Part shown: piece by piece, positions 7,644-15,915 of the stretch
How the letters are laid out: each line of letters starts with the position of its first letter
How positions within the stretch are numbered: the stretch's first letter is position 1
Origin: an uncultured Lachnospiraceae bacterium
Lineage (GTDB): Bacteria; Bacillota; Clostridia; Lachnospirales; Lachnospiraceae
Length of the DNA: 42,752 bases
Reading direction: 5' to 3'
NCBI GenBank assembly: GCA_910587105.1
Contig: CAJUMB010000028.1
Location: 1 to 42,752, forward strand
Notes under the pieces: model-generated
The model's input: only the letters and a program-made list of their open reading frames with translations
Databases searched by the model: none
What the model was told of the DNA's origin: nothing
Position numbers and translations under genes: made by a program

Positions 7644-7884
7644 GTGATGCTGGTGAACCGAAGACAAGACGGGCAGCAGTTTTCATTCCTGCCTGATACA
7701 AATAAACGAATAACCCGAAAACACTTCCAACTTTTAAGAACTAAACGGGCAGAGCCGCTTTTAATCCCCACCCCTCACTTACCTGCGAAGGAGTTTTGCC
7801 TGCTTTGCGCACGGAATACACCTTAGGAGGCAATCCGGCACCACTTACGGAGCAAATTTCCTACAGACCCAAAAATTCACCAGC
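7644..7884 (-). ncRNA. Candidate structured RNA (about 240 nt)
   Basis: On the minus strand GCTGGTGAA (7884-7876) is the perfect complement of TTCACCAGC (7652-7644), closing a region of about 240 nt that encodes no protein. Inside are further stems, including GGAT-TGCCT/AGGTG-ATTCC and GGCAG/CTGCC. A TATAGT box lies just upstream of the first arm. Size and long-range closing helix recall large Firmicute RNA classes such as the raiA motif, but I cannot confirm a class; it could also be the leader of the cold-shock mRNA. The rest of the gene-free stretch 7885-8059 shows only A/T-rich sequence. Confidence 0.5.
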
Positions 7885-8059
7885 TTTTACAGACTATATT
7901 GTTGTAATATAATCTCTAAAAACTAGTGATTCTCTCTTACAGCGTATAGCCTTAATCAAGTAGTTCCTATTATAAGTGGGGCATTTGAAAAAGTCAAGGA
8001 GAAATTTGGTTTTTTCAATAACTATTCCTCAGTTTATGGGATGACCGGCAACTTTTTTC

Positions 8060-8088
8060 GTGCCAAAGCAGAGAAATCATGTTATAAT
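8060..8088 (+). promoter_or_regulatory. Promoter of the pyrimidine operon
   Basis: GTGCCA (8060-8065) and a perfect TATAAT (8083-8088) are 17 bases apart. The transcript leader would be only about 35 bases, too short for a PyrR-type attenuator, and no hairpin or PyrR-binding motif is visible. Confidence 0.65.
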
Positions 8089-8130
8089 CGAAAGAACGTA
8101 CAAAATAAACAGAAATATTTGGAGGTGTTT

Positions 8131-9426
8131 ATGGGTATTTTGATCAAAGGAGGCCGGGTTATTGATCCGGATACAAAGCTGGATGAAGTCACAGATGTAT
8201 ATATTGAGGACGGACAGATCCAAAAAGTAGGAAAAATGAAACAGGGGGAAGCCGACCAGGTTCTGGATGCGAAAGGGTGTTACGTGATGCCGGGGCTGAT
8301 TGATCTGCATGTACACTTCCGGGACCCGGGCCAGGAGGAAAAGGAGGATATCGCCTCCGGTGGAAAGGCCGCAGCAAAAGGTGGATTTACAACGGTTCTG
8401 GCCATGCCCAATACCCATCCTGTGATTGACACAGCCAGCCGTGTAAATTATGTACATCACAAAGCAGAGGAAGTATCCCCCATCCATGTACTGCAGGCTG
8501 GCGCCATCACAAAGGGACAGAAAGGGACCGAGCTGGCCGATATTGAAGAAATGATTCAGGCAGGTATACCGGCTATTTCCGAAGACGGAAAATCTGTTAT
8601 GAACTCCCAGCTGTATCTGGATGCCATGCTGATTGCCAAAAAGCATAACATTCCCGTCATGGCTCACTGCGAAGACCAGATGCTGGTGGGCAGCGGCTGC
8701 ATAAACGATGATGAGAAAGCCGCTGAACTAGGTCTTCCTGGAATCAGCAGTATGGTAGAGAATATCATTGTGGCCAGAGACATTTTCCTGGCACAGGATG
8801 CAGGTGTGCATCTGCATCTGTGTCACTGCTCCACCAAACAGAGTGTGCATATGCTCCAGATGATTAAAGAGACGGGGTGTTCCGTCACGGGAGAGGTCTG
8901 TCCCCACCATTTCACGTTGTGCAGTGAAGACATTCCAGGGGATAATCCTAACTTTAAAATGAATCCGCCTCTCCGCAGGCAGGAGGACAAGGAGGCCCTG
9001 CGAAAAGCTCTCAAAGAAGATGTTGTCGACGTGATCAGCACGGATCATGCCCCTCATACACTCAAAGAAAAAGAAGGTTCTATGAAAAATGCTCCCTTTG
9101 GAGTGGTGGGCCTGGAAACTTGTGTACCCTTGGTCATTACAGAATTGGTGGACAAAGGAATTTTGACGCCAATGCAGATGGCGGAAAAAATGAGCTGGAA
9201 TCCCGCACAGATCCTCCATCTGGATAAGGGCTCTCTGAGGGAAGGCAAGGCTGCGGATATTACCATCATTGATCCTGATGTGGAATACATGATTGATGCC
9301 CGCACGTTTGTATCCAAAGGAAAGAATACCCCATTTAATGGAAGGAAAGTAAAAGGCCGGGTAACAGCCACCATCTGCGATGGACAGATTGTTTACCAGG
9401 CAGGACAGATGGAGAATGACTTATGA
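8131..9426 (+). CDS. pyrC: Dihydroorotase
   Basis: 431-aa class I dihydroorotase, third step of UMP synthesis: closes carbamoyl-aspartate to dihydroorotate. Amidohydrolase metal ligands are visible in DLHVHFRDPG, HCED, CPHHF and the catalytic aspartate of STDHAPH. An in-frame ATG at 8041 lies upstream of the promoter, so the start is the ATG at 8131 after GGAGGTG (protein begins MGILIKGGRVIDPD). It is the first of four pyrimidine genes and overlaps pyrF by four bases (ATGA). Confidence 0.97.
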   Translation: MGILIKGGRVIDPDTKLDEVTDVYIEDGQIQKVGKMKQGEADQVLDAKGCYVMPGLIDLHVHFRDPGQEEKEDIASGGKAAAKGGFTTVLAMPNTHPVIDTASRVNYVHHKAEEVSPIHVLQAGAITKGQKGTELADIEEMIQAGIPAISEDGKSVMNSQLYLDAMLIAKKHNIPVMAHCEDQMLVGSGCINDDEKAAELGLPGISSMVENIIVARDIFLAQDAGVHLHLCHCSTKQSVHMLQMIKETGCSVTGEVCPHHFTLCSEDIPGDNPNFKMNPPLRRQEDKEALRKALKEDVVDVISTDHAPHTLKEKEGSMKNAPFGVVGLETCVPLVITELVDKGILTPMQMAEKMSWNPAQILHLDKGSLREGKAADITIIDPDVEYMIDARTFVSKGKNTPFNGRKVKGRVTATICDGQIVYQAGQMENDL

Positions 9427-10349
9427 TTGAAAAATTGATTACAAAAATAAAGAAAACGGAAGCACCCATTGTGGTGGGGCTGGACCCTATGCTTGATTAC
9501 ATTCCACGCTTTCTTTTACAGGAAGCATTTGCACAGCACGGGGAAACCCTGGAAGGCGCCGCTGAGGCCGTCTGGAAATTTAATAAAGGAATCATAGATG
9601 CCGTCTGGGATCTGATTCCCGCTGTAAAACCGCAAATCGCCATGTATGAACAGTTTGGCATTCCCGGCCTGGAAGCTTATAAGCGGACTGTAGATTACTG
9701 CCACGAAAAAGACCTGATTGTCATTGGTGATATCAAGCGTGGTGACATTGGTTCCACCTCCGCCGCATATGCTGCCGGACATTTGGGAAGGGTACAGGTG
9801 GGAAGCCAGTCCTATGCACCTTTTGACGAGGACTTTGCCACAGTGAATCCCTACCTGGGTACCGATGGTGTAAAACCTTTTGTGGATGTATGCAGAGAAT
9901 ACAGGAAAGGCCTGTTTATTTTAGTAAAGACTTCCAATCCTTCCAGCGGGGAGTTTCAGGACAGACTCATAGATGGAAAGCCTCTATATGAATGGGTGGG
10001 AGAAAAAGTCAGCCAATGGGGACAGGAACACATGGGCCGGGATTACAGCTATATCGGTGCAGTTATCGGCGCCACCTATCCAGAAATGGGAAAAGCCCTT
10101 AGAAAGCTCATGCCGCGTACATTTTTCCTGGTACCGGGCTACGGCGCACAGGGGGCATCTGCCTCTGACCTGGCAGACTTTTTCGGAGATGACGGCTTAG
10201 GAGCTATTGTAAACTCTTCCCGTGGGATTATCGCGGCTTATAAAAAAGAGCCGTACGTTTCTTTCGGAGAAGAAGGATTCGCCCAGGCTTCCCGAAAAGC
10301 CGTAGAGGATATGGCAGGAGATCTACGCCAGGCATGGAAACGCGGCTGA
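9423..10349 (+). CDS. pyrF: Orotidine 5'-phosphate decarboxylase (long type)
   Basis: 308-aa decarboxylase for the last step of UMP synthesis. The catalytic signature DIKRGDIG is present, with VGLDPM near the N-terminus. Its length and sequence fit the long, type 2 subfamily rather than the 230-aa E. coli/Bacillus form. The ATGA overlap with pyrC indicates translational coupling. Confidence 0.96.
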   Translation: MIEKLITKIKKTEAPIVVGLDPMLDYIPRFLLQEAFAQHGETLEGAAEAVWKFNKGIIDAVWDLIPAVKPQIAMYEQFGIPGLEAYKRTVDYCHEKDLIVIGDIKRGDIGSTSAAYAAGHLGRVQVGSQSYAPFDEDFATVNPYLGTDGVKPFVDVCREYRKGLFILVKTSNPSSGEFQDRLIDGKPLYEWVGEKVSQWGQEHMGRDYSYIGAVIGATYPEMGKALRKLMPRTFFLVPGYGAQGASASDLADFFGDDGLGAIVNSSRGIIAAYKKEPYVSFGEEGFAQASRKAVEDMAGDLRQAWKRG

Positions 10350-10400
10350 AAATACAGACACGGACTTTGAAACCTGAAACAACACCAAAGGAGCGCGAAT

Positions 10401-11198
10401 ATGGAACACATACAAGGGCAGTCTAAAAAGAAAGAAAACTGTCAGGTAATCCGTCAGGACGCCATAGGAAACCAAATCTACAGCCTGTGGCTCCAGACAA
10501 GCACCATCGCCGGATGTGCCCGCCCGGGACAGTTCGTAATGGCATACTGCCAGGATAAAAGCCGTCTTCTGCCCCGCCCCATCAGCGTGTGCCAGACAGA
10601 CGGGAATATGCTGCGTCTGGTATACCGGACAGCCGGGGAGGGAACCAGAGAATTTGCCGCTCTGCAGCCAGGAGATTTTCTGGACCTTATGGGGCCTTTG
10701 GGAACTGGATACCCTCTTGACAAGGCACAGGGAAAAAGTGTCCTGCTGCTGGGCGGCGGCATCGGCATTCCCCCCCTGTTGGAGACAGCTGCCCATTTAA
10801 ACGGCAATGTGACAGCAGTGCTGGGATATAAAGATGAACTTTTCCTGAAAGAAGCATTTGAAAAGTTCTGCCCAGTGGTATGCGCAGTGGAACACGCGCC
10901 GGACCATACCCCAGATGCTGTAAAAGGCAATGTACTGGATGCTGTGAGGGAACGGGGACTGACGGCAGATATGATCTTCGCCTGCGGCCCCACGCCTATG
11001 CTGAGGGCAGTCCAGGCTTATGCAGACGAAAAACAGATTCCCTGCTGGCTGTCCCTTGAGGAGCGCATGGCCTGCGGAATCGGAGCCTGCCTGGGATGTG
11101 TCTGCGACACGGTCCACGAAGATGAACATTTACATGTGTGCCGGAAACGGGTATGTAAAGACGGCCCCGTCTTCCTCAGTACGGAGGTAACCTTATGA
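10401..11198 (+). CDS. pyrK: Dihydroorotate dehydrogenase electron-transfer subunit
   Basis: 265-aa FAD/[2Fe-2S] subunit that passes electrons from dihydroorotate to NAD+. It shows the FAD motif RPIS, an NAD(H)-binding glycine run (LLGGGIGIPPL), and the C-terminal iron-sulphur cysteines in CGIGACLGCVC plus a later C. The start follows AAAGGAG. It overlaps pyrD by four bases, matching the PyrK-PyrD complex of Gram-positive bacteria. Confidence 0.96.
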   Translation: MEHIQGQSKKKENCQVIRQDAIGNQIYSLWLQTSTIAGCARPGQFVMAYCQDKSRLLPRPISVCQTDGNMLRLVYRTAGEGTREFAALQPGDFLDLMGPLGTGYPLDKAQGKSVLLLGGGIGIPPLLETAAHLNGNVTAVLGYKDELFLKEAFEKFCPVVCAVEHAPDHTPDAVKGNVLDAVRERGLTADMIFACGPTPMLRAVQAYADEKQIPCWLSLEERMACGIGACLGCVCDTVHEDEHLHVCRKRVCKDGPVFLSTEVTL

Positions 11199-12112
11199 AA
11201 ACCAAATTACGTACAAGTGTGGAAATTGCAGGCGTAACTTTTAAAAATCCGGTCATGTCCGCCTCCGGCACCTTTGGCTCCGGGGCGGAATATGCCCAGT
11301 ATACAGACTTAAACCAGCTGGGCGCTGTGGTGACAAAAGGCGTAGCCAGCGTACCTTGGAGCGGGAACCCCACACCCCGTCTTGCGGAGACAAGCAGCGG
11401 CATGTTAAACGCTGTCGGCCTGCAGAATCCCGGAGTGGAGGTATTCTGCCAGAGGGATCTGCCGTTTTTAAAACAGTATGACACCCGGGTGATCGTCAAC
11501 GTGTGCGGCAAAACCCTGGAAGATTACTGTCAGGTGGTGGAACGGCTGTCTGCAGAGCCTGTGGATATGCTGGAGATCAATGTCTCCTGCCCCAATGTGA
11601 AAGAGGGAGGGATTGCCTTCGGTCAAAATGCCACAGCACTGGAAACAATCACCCGGGCGGTGAAAAAATATTCCGCCCAGCCTGTAATCATGAAACTAAG
11701 CCCCAATGTAACCGATATTGGTGAGATGGCCCGTGCAGCCCAGTCCGGCGGAGCAGATGCACTTTCTCTCATTAATACCCTTACCGGAATGAAAATCGAT
11801 GTGCACAGACGGACGTTTGTTCTGGCAAACAAAACCGGAGGATTATCCGGTCCGGCCATTAAGCCGGTGGCTGTCCGTATGGTATACGAAGCCCATCGCG
11901 CATCCGGCCTTCCCATCATAGGCATGGGCGGAATACAGACCGCCGAGGATGCGCTGGAATTTATTCTGGCCGGGGCCAGTGCCGTGGCAGTGGGAACGGC
12001 CAGCTTCCAGAATCCCTGTGCCATGACTCATATCATAGAGGGGATAGAGGCGTATCTTGACCGATATGGAATTGACCATATCTGCAGTCTGACAGGGGCG
12101 GTGGACGGCTGA
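11195..12112 (+). CDS. pyrD: Dihydroorotate dehydrogenase, catalytic subunit (class 1B)
   Basis: 305-aa FMN enzyme oxidising dihydroorotate to orotate. The catalytic cysteine lies in EINVSCPNVKEGG, and the FMN phosphate site in MGGIQTAEDALEF. Pairing with pyrK places it in class 1B (NAD-dependent). No pyrE (orotate phosphoribosyltransferase) follows in this window, so the fifth step must be encoded elsewhere. Confidence 0.96.
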   Translation: MKTKLRTSVEIAGVTFKNPVMSASGTFGSGAEYAQYTDLNQLGAVVTKGVASVPWSGNPTPRLAETSSGMLNAVGLQNPGVEVFCQRDLPFLKQYDTRVIVNVCGKTLEDYCQVVERLSAEPVDMLEINVSCPNVKEGGIAFGQNATALETITRAVKKYSAQPVIMKLSPNVTDIGEMARAAQSGGADALSLINTLTGMKIDVHRRTFVLANKTGGLSGPAIKPVAVRMVYEAHRASGLPIIGMGGIQTAEDALEFILAGASAVAVGTASFQNPCAMTHIIEGIEAYLDRYGIDHICSLTGAVDG

Positions 12113-12148
12113 TGAGCAAAAGATTAAACAGGCGGGGAGGTTATTACC

Positions 12149-13333
12149 ATGGATAAATATTCAATATTTCGCGACCTTGCTATTATACTGGTAACTGCGA
12201 AATGTTTCGGGCTTCTGGCCCGCAGGTGCAAAGCGCCCCAGGTGGCCGGGGAGATCGTTGCAGGTCTTTTGATCGGCCCCAGCGTTCTGGGATTTGTCCA
12301 GAGCTCTGACTTCATGGCGGAACTGGCGGAAATCGGTGTGATCTTACTCATGTTTTCAGCTGGATTGACCACAGAGTTAAAAAAACTTGTCAAAACAGGC
12401 CCTGTTGCTTTTCTGATAGCCTGCTGCGGTGTGGCGGTTCCGCTGGCAGGCGGAACGCTTTTGTACATGGGATTTTACGGAGCATCTGCCCTGGGAACGG
12501 ATGAATTTTACCGGGCTGTATTCATCGGCTGTATCATGACTGCCACCTCTGTAAGCATTACCGTGGAGGCACTGCGGGAGATGGGACATTTGCAGGGAAC
12601 CGTGGGCACTGCACTTTTAAGCGCCGCTATTATTGACGACGTCATCGGCATCATTGTGCTGACTTTTGTGATCGGATTTAAAAGCGGCTCGGCCCAGTCC
12701 AGCCAGGTGATCATCCAGACGGTGCTGTTTTTCCTGTTTGCCATTGTGGTAGGCCTGATCAGCCACCGGTTTTTCAAGTTCCTGGACGACAGATATCCCC
12801 ACACCCAGCGGATTCCCATTTTCGGGCTTGCGTTATGTTTCGGTCTTTCCTATATTGCCGAAGTTTATTTCGGCATTGCGGACATTACCGGAGCTTTTGT
12901 GGCAGGGATTATTCTGTGCAGTATCAAAGACTCTGATTACATAGCCAAGAAGATGGATGTAAGTTCTTCTATGATCTTTGGACCCGTGTTCTTTGCCAGT
13001 ATTGGACTGAAAACAGATGTCAGTGATCTGAATATGAATATCCTTCTGTTTTCCCTGGCTTTCATTGTGGTGGCACTGGTCACAAAAATCATCGGCTGCG
13101 GGCTGATTGGCAAAGTCTGCAGATTCACCACTGCAGATTCCCTGAAAATCGGCATCGGTATGATGACACGTGGAGAAGTGGCTTTGATTGTGGCGCAAAA
13201 GGGTCTCGCTGTGGGTCTGATGGAACCAGTATACTTTACTGCTGTTATCCTGCTGATCATTGTATCTTCCATCGCAACGCCTGTTCTGCTGAAATTTTTA
13301 TATGCGAAATATCCGGAAAAAGAATATGCGTAA
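12149..13333 (+). CDS. CPA2-family cation:proton antiporter
   Basis: 394 aa with about 12 hydrophobic segments over its whole length. The start region QVAGEIVAGLLIGPSVLG and the paired acidic segment (AAIIDDVIGIIVL) are marks of the KefB/NapA-type Na+/H+ or K+/H+ exchangers. There is no C-terminal TrkA-N/KTN regulatory domain, unlike true KefB/KefC. GGGGAGG precedes the start. It begins 36 bases after pyrD and could be read through from the pyrimidine operon. Confidence 0.9.
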   Translation: MDKYSIFRDLAIILVTAKCFGLLARRCKAPQVAGEIVAGLLIGPSVLGFVQSSDFMAELAEIGVILLMFSAGLTTELKKLVKTGPVAFLIACCGVAVPLAGGTLLYMGFYGASALGTDEFYRAVFIGCIMTATSVSITVEALREMGHLQGTVGTALLSAAIIDDVIGIIVLTFVIGFKSGSAQSSQVIIQTVLFFLFAIVVGLISHRFFKFLDDRYPHTQRIPIFGLALCFGLSYIAEVYFGIADITGAFVAGIILCSIKDSDYIAKKMDVSSSMIFGPVFFASIGLKTDVSDLNMNILLFSLAFIVVALVTKIIGCGLIGKVCRFTTADSLKIGIGMMTRGEVALIVAQKGLAVGLMEPVYFTAVILLIIVSSIATPVLLKFLYAKYPEKEYA

Positions 13334-13415
13334 TTACATACCTAATAACTTTGAGCATTGCGAAACGGAATTGTTTTGTAATTGGTCAGATACTTAATAT
13401 ATTCAACATGAGGAG

Positions 13416-14270
13416 ATGATTCATATCATACGCGAAATTCAGGCACAGCAGATTACTGATGTGATAGAGAAATTATGTATTGAGGCAAATCAGCATCTGC
13501 CAGAAGATGTGAAACAGGCACTTCGCTGCTGCCGGGAGCAGGAGGACTGGGAAATTGCCCAGGGCGTGCTGGACCAGATTATTGAAAACTTTGAAATTGC
13601 CTGCCAGGAACAGGTGCCCATCTGCCAGGATACCGGGATGGCATGTGTATTCCTGGAAATCGGACAGGATGTACACATTACAGGAGGCGCCCTGTCAGAG
13701 GCTGTGGACGAAGGCGTCCGCCGGGGATATGAGAGGGGATATCTGCGCAAATCCGTGGTAAAAGATCCCATCCGCCGGGAGAATACCGGGGACAACACCC
13801 CGGCCATGCTTTATACAGAGATTGTACCGGGCAGCCGTGTCACTGTCTGCGTTGTCCCCAAAGGCTTCGGCAGTGAGAATATGAGCGCCATCCGTATGTT
13901 CAAGCCCTCCCAGGGTCTTTCCGGTATCAAAGACTTTATACTGGAAACGGTTGAGGCGGCCGGCCCCAATCCCTGTCCGCCTATGGTGGTAGGGGTGGGA
14001 ATCGGAGGCACCTTTGATAAAGCGGCCCTGCTGGCTAAGAAAGCGCTGATTCGTCCCATTGATTCCTCCCATCCGGACCCATTTTACGGGGAACTGGAAG
14101 AAGAATTATTGAAAAAAATCAATGAACTGGGTATCGGTCCCCAGGGTTTTGGCGGTAAAACCACCGCCATCGGCCTGAATATTGAAACCATGCCCACACA
14201 CATCGCCGGTATGCCCTGCGCAGTGAATATCAGCTGCCATGTGACACGCCACAGAACAGAGGTGATATAA
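13416..14270 (+). CDS. Fumarate hydratase (class I, Fe-S), alpha subunit
   Basis: 284-aa alpha subunit of the oxygen-sensitive two-subunit fumarase/tartrate dehydratase family, interconverting fumarate and malate. Candidate [4Fe-4S] ligands are the cysteines in PICQDTGMAC, PNPCPPM and the C-terminal SCHVTRH region. The start is odd: AGGAG directly touches the ATG at 13416, and family members usually begin near the REIQAQQI that follows, so initiation at a downstream ATT/ATC/ATA codon is possible. A four-codon mini-frame (13408-13419) overlaps this start as ATGA. L(+)-tartrate dehydratase cannot be excluded. Confidence 0.92.
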   Translation: MIHIIREIQAQQITDVIEKLCIEANQHLPEDVKQALRCCREQEDWEIAQGVLDQIIENFEIACQEQVPICQDTGMACVFLEIGQDVHITGGALSEAVDEGVRRGYERGYLRKSVVKDPIRRENTGDNTPAMLYTEIVPGSRVTVCVVPKGFGSENMSAIRMFKPSQGLSGIKDFILETVEAAGPNPCPPMVVGVGIGGTFDKAALLAKKALIRPIDSSHPDPFYGELEEELLKKINELGIGPQGFGGKTTAIGLNIETMPTHIAGMPCAVNISCHVTRHRTEVI

Positions 14271-14831
14271 ATGGAAAAACATATCCGCCTGCCGCTCACA
14301 GAGGAAACTGCCCGCAGTCTCCATGCCGGTGATACTGTCTACCTCACCGGGACCATCTATACCTCCAGAGACGCAGGCCACAAACGAATGTGCGAAGCAC
14401 TGGAAAAAGGACAGACCCTGCCTTTTGACCCGGCAGATTCTGTGATCTATTATGTGGGCCCTGCTCCGGCAAAACCCGGACACGTGATCGGTTCTGCCGG
14501 GCCTACCACCAGCGGACGCATGGATGCCTATGCCCCTATTATGTTATCTGTGGGGGCACGGGGGATGATCGGAAAAGGCGCACGGCTGCCGGAAGTCATC
14601 CAGGCAATGAAAAAATACGGCGGCGTCTACTTCGGCGCAACCGGAGGCGCAGGGGCGCTGCTGGCCAGATGTATCAAAAAAAGTGAATTGATTGCCTACG
14701 AAGATCTGGGCGCAGAAGCCCTCAGAAAACTCTATGTGGAAGAAATGCCTCTGGTGGTCATCATTGACAGCGAAGGCACAAACCTCTATGAAGAGGGAAG
14801 GGCCGCTTATCTGAAATACCATACGAAATGA
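14271..14831 (+). CDS. Fumarate hydratase (class I, Fe-S), beta subunit
   Basis: 186-aa beta subunit, partner of the preceding gene and starting on the base after its stop codon. It has the fumarase C-terminal domain signature GPTTSGRMDAYAP and GMIGKG, plus the swivelling-domain motif FGATGGAGALL. The ribosome site GAGGTG lies inside the end of the alpha gene, giving coupled synthesis. Confidence 0.95.
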   Translation: MEKHIRLPLTEETARSLHAGDTVYLTGTIYTSRDAGHKRMCEALEKGQTLPFDPADSVIYYVGPAPAKPGHVIGSAGPTTSGRMDAYAPIMLSVGARGMIGKGARLPEVIQAMKKYGGVYFGATGGAGALLARCIKKSELIAYEDLGAEALRKLYVEEMPLVVIIDSEGTNLYEEGRAAYLKYHTK

Positions 14832-14848
14832 AGAAGGAGCAGACAATC

Positions 14849-15094
14849 ATGAAATGTTTGAAATGTGAAAAAGAATCAGAAGACCAGGACGTTGTCATCT
14901 ATCGGTATACCAATCTGATGGCGTCTGCTGAATTGGACGGAAGTTTCCAAATTGCTAAGAAAGAACTCAGTGTATCCACCGTAAACTTTCCGGCTTACAC
15001 AAAAGAACGGATTGACGAGATGCGGCTGGCCGGAAAGCTGATTATCGAATTCCATGAAACAGGCGTCTGGCCGGAGGGGGCCACACTGCGCTAG
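14849..15094 (+). CDS. Small protein with N-terminal CxxC, unknown function
   Basis: 81 aa. It begins MKCLKCEKESEDQDVVIYRY, with one CxxC pair that could be half of a zinc site; no second pair is seen. The rest is a soluble mixed alpha/beta sequence. GAAGGAG stands nine bases before this ATG, better than the in-frame ATG at 14828. It lies directly behind the fumarase genes and before a terminator, so it is probably the last gene of that unit. I do not recognise the family. Confidence 0.75.
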   Translation: MKCLKCEKESEDQDVVIYRYTNLMASAELDGSFQIAKKELSVSTVNFPAYTKERIDEMRLAGKLIIEFHETGVWPEGATLR

Positions 15095-15121
15095 AGCGTG
15101 CGCTCTAAGCACAATACTTAT

Positions 15122-15167
15122 GCGGACACATCACATACCAAAATGTGTGAGGTGTCCGCCGTTTTTT
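15122..15167 (+). terminator. Strong Rho-independent terminator after the fumarase operon
   Basis: GCGGACAC (15122-15129) pairs with GTGTCCGC (15152-15159), extended inward by TCACA/TGTG-GA pairing, and is followed by six T. Nothing else is recognised in the gap up to 15281. Confidence 0.9.
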
Positions 15168-15281
15168 GTGTCAAAAATTACCATTGCAAAAGAAACGCAA
15201 AGGACCGGGTGCGGGCTGTGCCGGCAAAGTCGGGGCTGGAGCAGAAATATTTTTCGGCCATTGAGAACATGTAGTGAAAAA

Positions 15282-15914
15282 TCACAGCATTTCTCTTAAT
15301 TTCTCAGTCACTGCCGCCGCCAGCTTCCCATGCCCTTGGGCATCCAAATGCACACCGTCTTCTTTACACGGCCCTGTATACTCTTTGGCATCCAGAAATT
15401 CACAGTGATAACGTTCTGCGACTTTTCGGTATTCCCCCGCCAGCTGTCTGGAAACTTTCTGGGAGGTCTCATCAAAAGAGCCTTCCATCACATCCCCCGC
15501 ATAATCGGCGGTCACCTCCGGGGGAGAGATAATCAGAATCTGAGGGGCTTTTATCCCACCCCACATGAGGGGGGATTGCACCAGGCGCACATTCATCTCC
15601 AGCCCTTTGGCAATTTCTATGGCAGAGTTGCCGAATTTATGTTTGGTATCGTTGGTTCCCAGCATAATCACGAAAATATCAATGGGATCATGGGTACACA
15701 ACACCATGGGAAGTGCCTTGTGTCCATTTCTGTCCGGTTCCAGGCAGTCATCCAGGGCATTGGTGCGCCCCTTCAATCCCTCCTCAATGATTCTGCATTC
15801 TGGCAGATTCTGGCTCACGATGCCGGTATACCGGACTTCCGGCGGGAATCTCCTAGTGGTAACTGCATGGTATCCCCAGGTAAGGGAATCCCCAAAAAAT
15901 AGTATTGTTTTCAT
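15282..15914 (-). CDS. SGNH/GDSL hydrolase, MsAcT-like arylesterase
   Basis: 210-aa serine esterase. The catalytic blocks are FGDSLTWG (Ser), the glycine of EGLKGRTN, LGTNDTKH (Asn) and DGVHLD (Asp-His). The phrases RYTGIVSQNL, IIEEGLKGRT and VIMLGTNDTK resemble the Mycobacterium smegmatis arylesterase/acyltransferase MsAcT. No signal peptide, so it should be cytosolic, acting on small acyl or aryl esters. It starts two bases after the stop of the upstream wall-hydrolase gene, with AAAGGA inside that gene, so translation is coupled. Confidence 0.9.
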   Translation of the reverse strand: MKTILFFGDSLTWGYHAVTTRRFPPEVRYTGIVSQNLPECRIIEEGLKGRTNALDDCLEPDRNGHKALPMVLCTHDPIDIFVIMLGTNDTKHKFGNSAIEIAKGLEMNVRLVQSPLMWGGIKAPQILIISPPEVTADYAGDVMEGSFDETSQKVSRQLAGEYRKVAERYHCEFLDAKEYTGPCKEDGVHLDAQGHGKLAAAVTEKLREML

Positions 15915-15915
15915 T

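Noticed and set aside
8041..8130. Longer N-terminus for dihydroorotase from the ATG at 8041
   Set aside because: The extension lies across the promoter and has no ribosome site; the dihydroorotase family begins at MGILIKGG.
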